Shown here one piece after another: positions 49,282-60,074 of a stretch of 64,000 bases of DNA. Every line of letters starts with the position of its first letter. The stretch's first letter is position 1. The position numbers and the translations under genes were made by a program. Source of the DNA: Streptomyces sp. NBC_00536 (lineage in GTDB: Bacteria > Actinomycetota > Actinomycetes > Streptomycetales > Streptomycetaceae); assembly GCF_036346295.1 (NCBI RefSeq), contig NZ_CP107819.1:6324001-6388000 (forward strand), written 5' to 3'. The notes below the pieces were generated by a model that saw nothing but the letters and a program-made list of their open reading frames with translations, had not been told where the DNA came from and searched no databases.

Positions 49282-50606
49282 TACACGTCCAGGTCGATGT
49301 CGTCGGCCGATCCCGCGGCGGCGAGGTTGCGTTCCACGTCCGTGAGCTCGCTTCTCGTCACCGTAAGGCGGTAGTGCTGACGGGGATCGAAGTCCTCGAA
49401 CTGGTCGACGCGGTCAAGGACGTCTCCGACCAGCTTCTTCAGGAACAGCCGAGGCGCCACACCGACCTTCCCCCCGAGGGCTCCGCCGACCGCCCGGGCG
49501 AGGTCTGCGACGTACGCATCGTCGGCGAGCGTCTTGACGCGGTAGGGGGAGCCGGCCCCCTCCGCGTAGAGGTCCCGGATGGTCACCCCGAGCTCGACCA
49601 GTGACTCCTGCGTGAAGCCGGACAGCCGCAGCTGGACCGCACGCGGATTGTCGAAGCGCGGATCGGTGGTGAAATCGGTGGCGAGGCGCTGGGCGAGCGG
49701 AGCCAGCCGTTGCACGCCCTGCTGTCCGTCGTAGAACGCAGGAGTTCCGGTGATCACGAGGTAGAGGCCGGGGAACCGGCCGGAGTGCACCTCGTCGATG
49801 AGCTGTCGAAGGGCATTCAGCGCCTTGTCCCGGGCGTCCGAACGGACGCGCTGCAGGGTCTCGACCTCATCCAGGACGACGAACAGACCCTTGTGCCCGG
49901 AGTCACGCAACACCGTCAACAAGCCCTGCAGGAAGCCGAAGGCCCCGAAGTGGTCGAGGTCGCCCCGGACGCCGGCGGAGCGCCGGGCAGCCGCCGCCAC
50001 GTGCGGCTGGCCGCCCAGCCAGGCCAGGACGGCCGCCGCCGTCGCCTCGTCACCCTCGGCGAGGGCGGACCGGTAGCCCCGCAGCGCCGTGGCGAAAGAC
50101 GGGGCATGCCGGGAAACCTCGGCCAGGCGCGAGGTCAGCAGCATCTCCACCTCCTGCGGGAGATCCTCCTCGTCGGCGCCGGACGCCAGGACGTCCTCCT
50201 CCAAGGCGTAGAACCACGCATCCACGACGGGCCGGAGCGCGCTCGGCGGGAAGCTCGCCGTGGTCAGCCGCTCCGTGAGGCGCCGGTAGACCGTCTCCAG
50301 CTTGTGGAGCGGGGTCTCGGTCTCCGAGACCTGGATCTCGGCCACGGCGAAACCCCTCCGCTTGGCCCGTTCTCCCAGCCACCGCGTGAAGAAGGTCTTG
50401 CCCGACCCGTACTCGCCACGCACCGCCTTGAACACCGACCCGCCGGAAGCGACGCCGTCCAGCTCGGCGTCGAGAGCGGACTCGAACCGGTCGAGGCCGG
50501 TGGCCAGGAGGTCCAGTCCGCTCTCGGGGACGGCGCCACGCCGCAGCGCGTCGATGGCGGTCCGCCGACGGGCGGCGGAGACAGAAGTGGGGCGAGGCTC
50601 GATCAC
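49281..50606 (-). CDS. brxD: BREX type 2 ATP-binding protein BrxD
   Basis: The 441-residue P-loop protein has Walker A GEYGSGKT (64-71) and Walker B LFVVLDEVETL, and the AAA-type helper ITGTPAFYDG. It belongs to the DUF2791/BrxD family, found in BREX type 2 directly before brxHI, as here. The first 60 residues (RRRTAIDALRRGAVPESGLD) and the last 60 are conserved in the family. It should work as an ATPase with the helicase. One base overlaps brxHI. The AIPR gene lies 45 bases upstream. Confidence 0.92.
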   Translation of the reverse strand: MIEPRPTSVSAARRRTAIDALRRGAVPESGLDLLATGLDRFESALDAELDGVASGGSVFKAVRGEYGSGKTFFTRWLGERAKRRGFAVAEIQVSETETPLHKLETVYRRLTERLTTASFPPSALRPVVDAWFYALEEDVLASGADEEDLPQEVEMLLTSRLAEVSRHAPSFATALRGYRSALAEGDEATAAAVLAWLGGQPHVAAAARRSAGVRGDLDHFGAFGFLQGLLTVLRDSGHKGLFVVLDEVETLQRVRSDARDKALNALRQLIDEVHSGRFPGLYLVITGTPAFYDGQQGVQRLAPLAQRLATDFTTDPRFDNPRAVQLRLSGFTQESLVELGVTIRDLYAEGAGSPYRVKTLADDAYVADLARAVGGALGGKVGVAPRLFLKKLVGDVLDRVDQFEDFDPRQHYRLTVTRSELTDVERNLAAAGSADDIDLDV

Positions 50607-50651
50607 CCTTTCAGTCTCCCATCCGCCGCGGGTCGGGCCCGTTGACCGGGG

Positions 50652-52400
50652 TCACTTCTGGCGCAGGCTCCCGTAACCCAGGTTGGTCGTCAGGTAGGTC
50701 ACGAACTCGCCGCTCTTTGCAGCCTTGTCCGGGCCCCACCCGCGCTCCTTCTGGAAGTTCTCGAACTGTTCCAGCAGGGAGTTCCAGAGGGATTCGAGCT
50801 TGGCGGGGAGCGGGAAAACATCTTCGCGAGCAGAATTGTTCAGGAAGTCGGGACGGTTGAACACCCTGCCGACCAGATCGGTGGCTCCGAGCATGGCGAG
50901 GTGGAAATGGAGGTTGGTGTACTGAGAGCGTGAGATAGGCTCCGGACGCGTCTGCAGGAACTCGTCCACTTGCCTCTGCGCCTTGGACAGCCACAGGTAG
51001 ACCGGCAGTTCCGTCTTCTCCGAAAAGACGCGCCGGTAGTCTGCGTCCGACTTCAGGAGGCTCGACGGGCGAGCCCGTGCGTCGTCGGGACGCCCGAGAG
51101 CCATCGCCATCACGGACTGGGCCAGCAGCGGAATGCTGACGATACGGTCGGTGGTCTTGCCCTGATTGCGGTAGAAGTTCTTGCGGCGGTCGTAGAACCA
51201 CTCGTGTTCCAGGTAGTACGACTCGATCTGGCGCTGAATGTCGTCGGTGGCGCGCAGCGACGCGACCGGAACCGACGTCTGGCGGTTGGTGGCCCGGATG
51301 ACGGCGTCGCGAGCGGCCTGGTCCGCGGTGACGAGGATGCGCACCTGCACGAGGCGGCTGAAGACATCGTCGGACGGTTCTGTGCTGTACCGCTCGCGCA
51401 GTGTTTCGTGCAGCGTGTAGGACGTCTGGAGACCGTTGACGATCTGTACGTCCGACAGGCTGAGCCGCTTCCCGATGGACGTCGCCTGGGAGCAGACGAT
51501 GGTGATGCCGTTGTTGAGCCACCAGAATTCGGGTGCGTCCGGATTCAGGAGGGAAGCGGTGATCTCCCGATTGACCTCGACGTTCCCCTGGTAGTCGCGA
51601 ACGTTCCAGTCGAAGATGTGCGACTTGATCGTCCCGGAGTCATCGCTGAGGAAGTCGATGTAGTCCCCGAGGGCGACCAGGGCGACGTGGCTGGTGCCGT
51701 GGGTGATGCTCTCCATGTAGGGGAGTTCCAGCGTGTACGAGGGCAGGGTGCTGGCGCGCTTCCACAATTCCGCCGGACCCAGAAACTCGACCTCGCCCGT
51801 AGAGACGGCGAAGGCATTGCTGAACTGGGCCTCCAGGAGCTTCGCCTTGGCCTGAACCTTGGGATGGACCTCGTTCGCCTCGCCGCGCGTCACATAGGAG
51901 AACTTGATCAGCACGGTGGGGTGCCGCTTCAGCAGTCGCTGCAACGCGTCCTTGAACAGCCTGAAGCGGGCGATGAGGTCATCGGCGTACAGCACCTTCA
52001 GGGCCGACTCTTCAGCCGAGAGGTCGAGCAGGGTCGAGCAGGTCGATGCCACCTTGTCGAGGGCGACTTCTGAGAAGGTGGCGCTCGTTTTGGCCTGGAC
52101 GAGCCACAGGGTCAGCTGCGTCCCCGACTCCACGTTCGAGGCGGCGGAGGAGTCGTGCAGGATGTCGCTGTCTTCGTGCAGCAGCCGGTTCCCAAGGAAG
52201 ACGTAGACCCCGTCGAGCCCACCGTCGTCGGAGCCGCCAATGACCCCGGCTTCCACTTCCTCCTCGGACAACCCGAAGCCGTGGAGCGCATGCTCACAGG
52301 CGAACCGTTCGAAGGCGGCGTCGAAGGACAGCGGAACCGTACGGGAGTTCCGCCACTCCTCGACCATCTGGTTGATCAGGACGCGGTCATTGGCGCTCAT
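50652..52400 (-). CDS. AIPR-family (abortive phage infection) protein with apparent PD-(D/E)xK nuclease motif
   Basis: The 582-residue protein starts at ATG 52400 and lies in the BREX operon between pglZ (38 bases) and brxD (45 bases). The central AIPR domain is plain: FWWLNNGITIVCSQATSIGK and VQIVNGLQTSYTLHETLRER (about 288-345). The N-terminal part shows E32 (AFERFACEH), a GGSDDGGLDGVYVFL stretch with D63, and QAK (102-104), the spacing and residues of the PD-(D/E)xK/Mrr-type nuclease fold. AIPR proteins are tied to abortive infection and other anti-phage systems, often next to restriction genes. AIPR is not one of the six BREX type 2 core proteins, so it is an accessory here. Nuclease activity is inferred from the motif only. 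Confidence 0.85.
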   Translation of the reverse strand: MSANDRVLINQMVEEWRNSRTVPLSFDAAFERFACEHALHGFGLSEEEVEAGVIGGSDDGGLDGVYVFLGNRLLHEDSDILHDSSAASNVESGTQLTLWLVQAKTSATFSEVALDKVASTCSTLLDLSAEESALKVLYADDLIARFRLFKDALQRLLKRHPTVLIKFSYVTRGEANEVHPKVQAKAKLLEAQFSNAFAVSTGEVEFLGPAELWKRASTLPSYTLELPYMESITHGTSHVALVALGDYIDFLSDDSGTIKSHIFDWNVRDYQGNVEVNREITASLLNPDAPEFWWLNNGITIVCSQATSIGKRLSLSDVQIVNGLQTSYTLHETLRERYSTEPSDDVFSRLVQVRILVTADQAARDAVIRATNRQTSVPVASLRATDDIQRQIESYYLEHEWFYDRRKNFYRNQGKTTDRIVSIPLLAQSVMAMALGRPDDARARPSSLLKSDADYRRVFSEKTELPVYLWLSKAQRQVDEFLQTRPEPISRSQYTNLHFHLAMLGATDLVGRVFNRPDFLNNSAREDVFPLPAKLESLWNSLLEQFENFQKERGWGPDKAAKSGEFVTYLTTNLGYGSLRQK

Positions 52401-52438
52401 GCATTCCTCGGATCATCAGTGCAGCTGCGTACAAGCCG

Positions 52439-55339
52439 TCAGCCTAGATCGAATTGCATGCGAAGAAGAGCGGAATTCAGCCGAAGGGTGCGGCCGTCCG
52501 GCAAGGTTTCCAGCACTTGGACGCCGTCGTAGTTGAGCAGTTGGCGCAGGACCGCGGCGAAACCGTCCGCCCGGGCTGCGGGATAGTCGACGCGTTGTGC
52601 CACGGCGGTGACAGGAAGGGTGCCACCCGCATCGAGAAGAGCCCGAACGGCCCTCTCGACCTTGTCCATCGGTGGCTTGCGGGCGAGGAGGCCCACCTGG
52701 TCGTTGAACGCCTCCGCGGTGAAGAGCGCCGCGACGAGGGCATCGTCGGGAGACACCAGGGTCGGTGTGAGGAGGGCTTGTTCGTCCTCACCTGCGGGAA
52801 CCAGCGCGACATCGAAGAGGGAATCGTGGGTCTGGGCCAGCTCGGCCTGGGCCTTCGTCGGCCTCTGTCGGCTGTGCCGCTCCAGTGGAGCAGGCGATGC
52901 GGGGGCAGGGAGGGCTGCATGAGAGGGCTCCTGACCGTCCAGGAACCACCACGCCGGCCGCTGATCGCCCAGCTCGCGCCAACTCCCCGGCGGTGTCGCA
53001 CCAAAGGGGAGGAAGGCGAGCACGGGGATGGTGAACTCACGCAGGGACGCGCCCCCGTGATAGCCCGCTTTGAGCGCGGTGTAGCGCGAGTCCGCGTCCC
53101 ACAGCGCGACGATCGAGCCGCCCGCTTCGGGCCAGATCACGCGGGGGCCCGACAGCGCCACCTCCGCCTCGGCCAGAGCGCCACCGGGCGCCCGGTGACG
53201 CGCCGAATCCGGGGCGGCCGCATCCACCTTGACACCGCGCCGGTCCACGACGTGGCCGTGGTCGCTGGTCAGGATCACCGCCATGCCCTGGGCGGCGGCC
53301 ACCCGCAGCAGATCGCGCAGACGCCCTATCTCGTCGAGGCGCCAGGCCCCGTCACCGAGCTTCTGCTCCTTGGCGAGCCGGTCGTCGATGGTGTTCAGCA
53401 CGACGGCGACATGCGTCCGCCCGTCGCCGAGGGCCTCGGTGAGCGCCGGGCCGAAGGTGTCCCCGGATCCCTCTGCACGCAGCTCATCCTTGTGGAAGAC
53501 GGCGGCCGGTGCCCCGCCCCAGAAGGCGTGAGCCGGGAAGAGCTTCTTCTCCTCCGCCTGGGTGCCCTTCGTCAGCCTTCCCGCGAACAGGGACGTACGG
53601 CAGACCGTCGTCAGCGTGGGCAGAGCCGCGGCCATGGCGCGGCGGCGCGGGGCCCCCTCGTCCAGCGGATCGAACTCGGCCCATGAAGCGCGCAGTTCCT
53701 CGCCCAGCTCACTGGCGATCGGCGCGCTCATCCCGTCCAGGACCAGCAAGAGGACGCGGCGGTCCGTCCCGCTGCGCACGACCGGCTTCACCACCCGGTC
53801 GAGGAACGTCTCCACGGTGAGCATCGAGCCGGGCTGGGTACCGGCGGAGGTCCAGCCGGCCAGTGCGCGGGCGAAGTCGCCGTCGATCTCGCGCCGCTTG
53901 CGGCGCACCTGCTCGCCGAGCTTGTCGTACGCCGACTTCAGTGCGGGATCCGGATCGCCGCCCGCTTCGACGTGCTCCAGCGCCCGGTCCACCCAGCCGG
54001 TCTCGGCGATATGGCGCTGCAGGGCATCGGCCAACGTGTCCGACGTGACGGCCGGGTCACCGGCCAGCCACTGGGCCAGGCGCTGGCCCATCCGGGCCCG
54101 TTCCACCCGGGCCCGGGCCTCGAGCCCGTCGGCCCGCCGGTGCTCGCCCAAGGCGTGTACGGCTTCCGAGACGACGAGGGGCTGCCCCGCGGCAAGGGCG
54201 CGGCCCACTGCCGCAAAGCGTGCTTCCAGGCCCGCCGCGAGCAGCGAGCTGGCTTCGGCAGCGTCTTCCGCACCGAACTGGCGGACTAGTACGGACGCCC
54301 GGTCCAGGACGGTGTCACTGAGCCGCCGGGCCTCGCGCACGGCCTCCGAGTCACCGCCGGGACCACGGGCCGCAGAGGTGAGCAGTGCGGATACGTACTC
54401 CTCGGCGGCGAGCCCGAACCGGGACACGAGGAGGTCGAGCTCCTCACCCTTGGCGAGGGGCTGCTCGCCGAACCACCGTTCGGCTCGGCCCCGGGCCGTG
54501 TAGGCGGCGGAGTCCGCCTCGCAGTGGACCCACAACGCTGCACAGACGAGCCCGAAGGCCACCGCATCCGCGCCGTGGTCGGCTTCGACGAGCGCGAGGA
54601 GCGCCCGTCCGGCGAGACCGGCCTGGTCCTCCTCGCCGAGGAACGCGGCCAGCCCGGCCCGCTCCGGCCGGCGCAGCTTCAGCAGGAGTTCGGGTCCGCC
54701 GGCCGACAGGGACCAGCCGAACAGCGTGTGCGTGTCCAAGGTGTCACCGCTCGGCGCCCTGCCCGTGGACTCCGATTCGTTGTCGTACCTGCCGAGCCGC
54801 AGCCGGCGCAGGGCCAGGGAGGACAGGGCGGTGCGCCGGGAGAGCATGCCGCCCGCGACGGGCGGCCAGCCCCCGCCCTTGGGCGGTGTGGCGTCGAGGA
54901 GGGCCTCCGCGGCCCAGTTGGATTCCTTGAGCCGGGGATCGACCTGCTGGGCACGGAACGCGTCGCGGACGACGTCCCAGCTGTCGACCGTGTCCACGCG
55001 CTTCTTGTGCGCCCGGGCCAGGATGGCGGGGTCGAGCTCGTTCTGCTCGCGGTCGGTCAGCACGACGAGTACGGCCGGTCCGGGCGCCTTGCCGTCGAGG
55101 TGGTCGAGCAGCAGCTCGTGCACGGCCAGCGGTGAGGGCGCGGGTGCGATGCGCGCGGTCAGCCCGTCGCCCCACGCGGGCTCGGCCGGACCCTCCCACT
55201 GGGGAGCCGAGCGAAGCAGCACGGCACGGCGCCGGCCGCTCCCACCCAGGGAACCGGTGAGGGAGCTCTGGGAGGACAGGTACTGGGTGACGGTCGCGAG
55301 GTTCAGTCTGACGGCGACGGTGGGGGAGGCGACACTCAT
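52439..55339 (-). CDS. pglZ: BREX type 2 protein PglZ (alkaline phosphatase superfamily)
   Basis: From ATG 55339, which overlaps the pglY stop by four bases, the protein has 966 residues. The phosphatase-superfamily core is seen as [17 protein letters not shown] (metal Asp), [15 protein letters not shown] (nucleophile region) and [12 protein letters not shown] (metal Asp and His), with a final His in [15 protein letters not shown]. The N-terminal half is all-helical and PglZ-specific; the last 120 residues resemble a winged helix. PglZ is the one protein common to all BREX systems. Its target and reaction are unknown. No sign of disruption. Confidence 0.95.
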   Translation of the reverse strand: MSVASPTVAVRLNLATVTQYLSSQSSLTGSLGGSGRRRAVLLRSAPQWEGPAEPAWGDGLTARIAPAPSPLAVHELLLDHLDGKAPGPAVLVVLTDREQNELDPAILARAHKKRVDTVDSWDVVRDAFRAQQVDPRLKESNWAAEALLDATPPKGGGWPPVAGGMLSRRTALSSLALRRLRLGRYDNESESTGRAPSGDTLDTHTLFGWSLSAGGPELLLKLRRPERAGLAAFLGEEDQAGLAGRALLALVEADHGADAVAFGLVCAALWVHCEADSAAYTARGRAERWFGEQPLAKGEELDLLVSRFGLAAEEYVSALLTSAARGPGGDSEAVREARRLSDTVLDRASVLVRQFGAEDAAEASSLLAAGLEARFAAVGRALAAGQPLVVSEAVHALGEHRRADGLEARARVERARMGQRLAQWLAGDPAVTSDTLADALQRHIAETGWVDRALEHVEAGGDPDPALKSAYDKLGEQVRRKRREIDGDFARALAGWTSAGTQPGSMLTVETFLDRVVKPVVRSGTDRRVLLLVLDGMSAPIASELGEELRASWAEFDPLDEGAPRRRAMAAALPTLTTVCRTSLFAGRLTKGTQAEEKKLFPAHAFWGGAPAAVFHKDELRAEGSGDTFGPALTEALGDGRTHVAVVLNTIDDRLAKEQKLGDGAWRLDEIGRLRDLLRVAAAQGMAVILTSDHGHVVDRRGVKVDAAAPDSARHRAPGGALAEAEVALSGPRVIWPEAGGSIVALWDADSRYTALKAGYHGGASLREFTIPVLAFLPFGATPPGSWRELGDQRPAWWFLDGQEPSHAALPAPASPAPLERHSRQRPTKAQAELAQTHDSLFDVALVPAGEDEQALLTPTLVSPDDALVAALFTAEAFNDQVGLLARKPPMDKVERAVRALLDAGGTLPVTAVAQRVDYPAARADGFAAVLRQLLNYDGVQVLETLPDGRTLRLNSALLRMQFDLG

Positions 55340-58300
55340 CGGCCGACGACCCGCCAGGTGATCTCGATCGTGGCGCCGGGCTCGGCGGCGGCCAGCTCGG
55401 CCAGCTCGGCCTGGAGCTCGGCCACGGCGCGCGAGGCCGTCGTGGTGCGGGCGCCGCTGGTGCGCTGCTTCTGGGCCGGGGTGGGGGAGACCGGCTGCGG
55501 CCGGTCGTGGGGAACCCGGGGATCGCGGGTGGGCGTGTCCAGCGGGACATCGGAGGGCCCCGGGGCGGGAGCCACCGGCGTTGGGGGAGAGACCGCCCGG
55601 TTCCGCTTCACCAGGGCCAGGACCTCGCGCTGGGTGCGTACGAGGGCCTCCTCCAGCTTGTCCGTCCGCTGGTGATCGCTGCGGGCCACGTTGCGCAGGG
55701 AGTCGAGGAGCGCCTCTCCCTCCGGGCCCTCGGCCGAGGCAAGGTCCAGGGTGCTCCAGGAGGCCGTGGCAAGCGCTTCGGCCACCTTCCGGGCCTGCTT
55801 GACCGACGTCCCGTACTGCTCGGCGGTCATCGGGCCGAGGTCGAAACGGGCGAGGGCCTCTACCGTCTTCTTCGCCCCGGCCGCCCCGTGACCGGCCGCG
55901 CCGGTCACCTCCTTGAGCAACTCCACGGCCCGTCGGGCGAGTGCGAGGCGGCCCGTCTCCGCGGTCTGGTCGAGGTGCAGGAACCCGGCGTGCTCGTTGA
56001 GCCGCTCGGCCAGTTCGGCGGAGGCCTCCTGGACGCCGCGGGCCTGGTCGGCGATCTGCCGGGCGAACTGGTTGACGATGCGTCCGCGCAGCAGGGTGGG
56101 CGCCGGCAGGCCGAAGACCGTCGCGAAGCGCTGCCGGGCCGACTCCCAGTCCTCCGGGGAAGGGAGCGGCTGACTGCGCAGGGCGTCGCGGTCCTTGATC
56201 TGGGTGAGCTCCGGAGCCGGGTCGAGGGGAGCGCCCTCGCGCACCCAGACGCGGTCGTCCATCTCGGCGAAGGCCGCCACGACGAGCCGCGCGAGGAAGT
56301 CGGGCAGTCCGCGCGGAGCGGGCTTGTCGGTCCAGTCGGTGAGCGTGATGAGAGTGAGGTCGCCGGTGACGCCCTGTTCGCGGGCGAGCTGGCGGAAGTG
56401 GTCCGCCCAGTACGGGGACAGCTCGAAGTACGCCTCCTTCTGCTGCCCGAGGCGCAGCGGCCCCGCGATCCGCTTCATCAGCGTCCGGTCGGCGGCCGGG
56501 ACCTCGGTCCGGCCGTCGCGCGCCTCGGCTGCGGCCCGGAGGTGCGTGAAGACCCGCTTGGCGTCGGCGGGCTTGACGACCGTCCCACTGTTCTCGGGGT
56601 CGAGGTCCGGGTGGTCCGGGAACTGCGTCGCGAGCAGCTTGCCGGCGATGTGCCGGATGCCGTCGCGCAGCGACTGGCCGAAGGAGAGAGTGAGCCCGTC
56701 GACCTCGCGCAGTGATTCCAGGTGGTCGCCGAAGCCCAGCTCCACGTCCGCGGGCTTCTTCTCGGCCAGACCGTAGGCCTGCTTGAAGGCCGCCTTGACG
56801 TTCTTGAGCAGGGATTCGCGCTGGGTCTCCAAGAGCCCCTTGGCGCGGGCGCGGTTGTCGGCGTTCAGATGGCCGGCGTACTGGCTGTCGAAGCGCTGGT
56901 CGTCGGCGAGGGCCTTGTCGATGACCACGAGCCGGCAGAAGTCCGCGTACCGCTGGCTGGAGAGGTGGGTGGGCAGCCAGGCGACGGTGCGCGACCGCTC
57001 GCCCTGCTGCTTCTCCCGCAGGCGCTGGATGCGGATGGCGTCCTCGCGGGGTCCGTACTCGCCGTCGTCGAAGGGGAGGTCGATGGCGATGCGCCAACGG
57101 CCTTCCTCACGGGGCATCAGGTCGTGGTCGGGCAGCTCGTCCTCATCCGCCATGTTTCCGAAGATGACCTCGACGGCGCGGCTCGTGCCGCGCCAGACGA
57201 ACTGCAGCTCCTCGACCAACTGGCCGTGGGTGACGTCGAGTTCCTCGGAGAGTAGGCGCTTGGCGAGGGCGAGCCGGTTGCCCGGGTTGTTGTTGACGTT
57301 GGCGTTGGCGATGACGGAGTCGACGTCCACGCCGGAGAGCTCCAGACGTACGCCCGGGTTGGTGTCGGTGCCGGTTACCTTGATCTCCGGGAAGCGGCCG
57401 GCCCAGTCGTCGACCTTGTTCTTCAGGATGCCGTACTCACGGCCGGGGATCGGGGCGACGACCGAGCCGTAGTTGAGCGCGGACAGCCTGCGGATGGTCA
57501 GGTCGGCGAGGGCGGGCACGCTCGGCGCGAGCGCGGAGAGCAGGAGGGTGCCGATGATGCGGTTGTCGCCGACGAAGGTCTTCACCCGGCCCCGCAGAGC
57601 CGCGTCGGTGATGCTCTCGGGCCGGTGCGTGTACTGCTCGATGTCCTCCTCGGAGACGTTGTACGTGGCGAGGAGGAAGGGCCGGAGCTTCGTCCGGTAC
57701 AGCTTGTCGGCGGCCTCGAAGACGACCTTGAGGCTGTCGGTGAACGGCTTGTCGCCACCCGCGGTGATCAGCGGGTATAGATCACCGACCGGGATCAGGT
57801 CGCCCAGGCGCAGCTCGTGGCGATGGTCGGCGAGGAGCTGGCCCATCAGCTTCATACCGGTGCGGTTGCGCTGGAGCGCGGAGGAGACGTGGACGAGGGT
57901 GTCCATGAAGGCCGGGGAGAAGGGGTACGTGAGCCGGAAGCTCTCCTCGTCGGCCCCGACGCCGTCGGCCCCGCGGTCGGAACCGAGGAGGGTGTCCCAC
58001 ACCTCCTGGCGGACCTTACGGGTCTTCTCGAACTCGGCGTTGATGAGCGCGGCCGACGTCCCCCCGTCGTCCTTGGGCTGGAGCAGGCGGGCGTGCGCGA
58101 CCTGGGGGAGGTTGCGGTCCTCCAGGGTGATCTTGTCGAACCGGCCGGAGGCCTGGTTGAGGGTGTCCTGGATGGAGGACTCGGCAGCTCCGGACAGCTC
58201 CTCGCCGACCAGCTCGCGCAGGTCGCGCTGGCGGGCGATGAACGACACGATCGGAATGGACCGGCGGGCGTCGGCGCCCTCCACGAAGTTGGTGATCTTG

Positions 58301-59232
58301 CCGGCCTCGCGGGCCACGAACTTCTGGTCGTGGATGAGGGTGGCCAGCCACAGGATCAGCTCGTCGAGGAAGAGGATCAGGCCGTCGTAGCCGAGCGACT
58401 TGGCGTGCTCGGCGATGACGGACAGGCCGGCATCGAGCGAGATGAAGCCGTGCTCGTTCTCGGTGGCGTTCTGCGTGAAGCCGGGCAGCAGGTTGGTGCT
58501 GGCGTCCTGGACCAGGCGGGCGCGCAGCTCCACCGGGGTGGAGGGGGCGACGAGGTTGAGCGCGTACCCGGCCTCGTGGATCTCCTCGGCGGCGATCGCC
58601 GTGTCGAGGAGGGCAGGGGTCCAGGCGAAGGACTCGCCCCACTCGTCGTCCTCGTCCGCCGCCCCGCCGACGGTGGCGAGCCCCTTGATGACGGCCTCGT
58701 CGCCCATCCGCTCCCGCATGGCGCGGATGTCCGCGAAGAGGGAGTCGGTGCGGTAGACGCGGGGGGTCGGGGCCTCGGGGTGGAGCTTCTTGACGTGGCT
58801 CACGTAGGTGCCGAGGACCCGCTGCTCCAGGGCCTTGGCCCCGAGCATGTGGTACGGCACGAGCAGAAACTTCTTGCCGTCCGCGGTCAGCCACTCGTGC
58901 TTGGTCAGCACGGAGTCGAAGTCGGCGCGGTGGTGGGCGGCCGGGCTTCCGCTGAGCAGGGCGTGCAGCACGGCCATGAAGTGCGACTTACCGGAACCGA
59001 AGGAACCGTGGAGGTACGCGGCCTTGGAGGTGTGACCGTCGAGGGAGGCCTTGATGAGCCCGAGGGCCTCGTCGAAGTTCTCCAGCAGCCGCTCCGTGAC
59101 GACGTAGTCCTTGAGCGCGAGCTCGGCACCCTCGGGGGTGGTGGCCTCGGAGAGCTGAAGGACGAAGTCGGACGTGGAGATCGACTCCTTGATGTTGATC
59201 ACATCGCGGAGGAGGGGCGGCTGCTGGGCCAT
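55336..59232 (-). CDS. pglY: BREX type 2 ATPase PglY
   Basis: The 1298-residue protein has Walker A GSFGSGKS (76-83) and Walker [13 protein letters not shown], typical of the BrxC/PglY P-loop family, followed by long helical domains and a Pro-rich linker near residue 1215 ([20 protein letters not shown]). In the Pgl system of S. coelicolor, PglY needs its P-loop for resistance to phage phiC31. It is the first gene of the run pglY-pglZ-AIPR-brxD-brxHI. The gap of about 420 bases to the small gene at 59658 and the strand change inside it indicate a promoter just upstream. Confidence 0.95.
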   Translation of the reverse strand: MAQQPPLLRDVINIKESISTSDFVLQLSEATTPEGAELALKDYVVTERLLENFDEALGLIKASLDGHTSKAAYLHGSFGSGKSHFMAVLHALLSGSPAAHHRADFDSVLTKHEWLTADGKKFLLVPYHMLGAKALEQRVLGTYVSHVKKLHPEAPTPRVYRTDSLFADIRAMRERMGDEAVIKGLATVGGAADEDDEWGESFAWTPALLDTAIAAEEIHEAGYALNLVAPSTPVELRARLVQDASTNLLPGFTQNATENEHGFISLDAGLSVIAEHAKSLGYDGLILFLDELILWLATLIHDQKFVAREAGKITNFVEGADARRSIPIVSFIARQRDLRELVGEELSGAAESSIQDTLNQASGRFDKITLEDRNLPQVAHARLLQPKDDGGTSAALINAEFEKTRKVRQEVWDTLLGSDRGADGVGADEESFRLTYPFSPAFMDTLVHVSSALQRNRTGMKLMGQLLADHRHELRLGDLIPVGDLYPLITAGGDKPFTDSLKVVFEAADKLYRTKLRPFLLATYNVSEEDIEQYTHRPESITDAALRGRVKTFVGDNRIIGTLLLSALAPSVPALADLTIRRLSALNYGSVVAPIPGREYGILKNKVDDWAGRFPEIKVTGTDTNPGVRLELSGVDVDSVIANANVNNNPGNRLALAKRLLSEELDVTHGQLVEELQFVWRGTSRAVEVIFGNMADEDELPDHDLMPREEGRWRIAIDLPFDDGEYGPREDAIRIQRLREKQQGERSRTVAWLPTHLSSQRYADFCRLVVIDKALADDQRFDSQYAGHLNADNRARAKGLLETQRESLLKNVKAAFKQAYGLAEKKPADVELGFGDHLESLREVDGLTLSFGQSLRDGIRHIAGKLLATQFPDHPDLDPENSGTVVKPADAKRVFTHLRAAAEARDGRTEVPAADRTLMKRIAGPLRLGQQKEAYFELSPYWADHFRQLAREQGVTGDLTLITLTDWTDKPAPRGLPDFLARLVVAAFAEMDDRVWVREGAPLDPAPELTQIKDRDALRSQPLPSPEDWESARQRFATVFGLPAPTLLRGRIVNQFARQIADQARGVQEASAELAERLNEHAGFLHLDQTAETGRLALARRAVELLKEVTGAAGHGAAGAKKTVEALARFDLGPMTAEQYGTSVKQARKVAEALATASWSTLDLASAEGPEGEALLDSLRNVARSDHQRTDKLEEALVRTQREVLALVKRNRAVSPPTPVAPAPGPSDVPLDTPTRDPRVPHDRPQPVSPTPAQKQRTSGARTTTASRAVAELQAELAELAAAEPGATIEITWRVVGR

Positions 59233-59418
59233 TGCGCGTCTCGCTCACCTTCTGACGGCCGTCGCCGTCGCTGTCCGTGCCGGTACGGGTACCGGGTCAA
59301 GGTCCTCGGGACATTGTCCGGCATCATCGCTGGTTACGGGGCTGATGGGCGGAAATCCCCCGCGGATCAGGATGGCAGCGGGCACTGACAACGACGGGGC
59401 GCGGGGCGGGTGGCCCGC

Positions 59419-59658
59419 TCAGCCGTTCGGACGGGGCGCGCGGCTGCGGGCGTTCACCTCCGCGAGGCGGGCCCGGAGGGCTTCCAGGGAGCTGACCGGC
59501 TCGGTGTCTTCCGGTTCCGCGTCCCACTCCAGGCCGCCGGCGAGGGGGCGGAGCCGGAGGTGGGGGCCGAGGCGGTCGGTGACGATGCCGAGTCGGTTGT
59601 GGTGGGTGTCCCGGACGGTGTCGCCGATGGCAGGGACAGGGACTGGGGCGTCCGTCAC
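59419..59658 (-). CDS. Small Streptomyces-type protein, 79 residues
   Basis: From GTG 59658 (GTGA overlap with the upstream small gene), the protein begins MTDAPVPVPAIGDTVRDTHH and continues with NRLGIVTDRLGPHLRLRPLA; the beta-rich start resembles a KOW/SH3-like barrel. The second half is a helix with SSLEALRARLAEVNARSR. Such small proteins often accompany XRE/DUF397 regulator pairs in Streptomyces. The function is unknown. It lies 186 bases before the pglY start on the same strand and might be co-transcribed. Confidence 0.65.
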   Translation of the reverse strand: MTDAPVPVPAIGDTVRDTHHNRLGIVTDRLGPHLRLRPLAGGLEWDAEPEDTEPVSSLEALRARLAEVNARSRAPRPNG

Positions 59659-59885
59659 GTGGAGGCGCCCTTCGTGATCACTTCCGCGAGGGCGTGGGCC
59701 ACGGGCGCGGAGCAGAGGCCGAGGTGCACGAGGGCGTAACGGGCCTCGTCGGCCCAGGGGGTACGGACATCCATGGCGGGCAGTTGGATGCCGGCCCGGT
59801 GGAGGGCGGTGGCGAGGGCGTCGCGGGCGTCCATGGCCTCCTTGACCTTGAGCTGGTTGGGGGTGGTGGGGCGGGAGGTGGGCAT
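59655..59885 (-). CDS. Small Streptomyces-type helical protein, 76 residues
   Basis: The ATG at 59885 follows AAGGAG by six bases. The product (MPTSRPTTPNQLKVKEAMDA, then RDALATALHRAGIQLPAMDV and on to LHLGLC-like segments) is mostly helical with a conserved-looking DEARYALVHLGLCSAPVA. It overlaps the next gene by four bases, so both are one unit, divergent from the XRE regulator gene. I do not recognise the family by function; such proteins are common beside XRE/DUF397 pairs. A 189-base gap to the XRE gene should hold divergent promoters. Confidence 0.7.
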   Translation of the reverse strand: MPTSRPTTPNQLKVKEAMDARDALATALHRAGIQLPAMDVRTPWADEARYALVHLGLCSAPVAHALAEVITKGAST

Positions 59886-60074
59886 GGCGGACTCCTTCGG
59901 CTGGCTGTGCTCTGGATTCCCGGACCTGAGGGCGCGGGGTGGATTACGGTGCGTAGCCCGGGCACTACGAGCATGCATCCGCAGGAGGCCGGCGACACCG
60001 TGGGCGGGGGTGTGGTTCCCCGGCCCGGAGCGGTAGTTCCACACCTTCCACGGAGATCAGGGAAGGGAGCCGCG

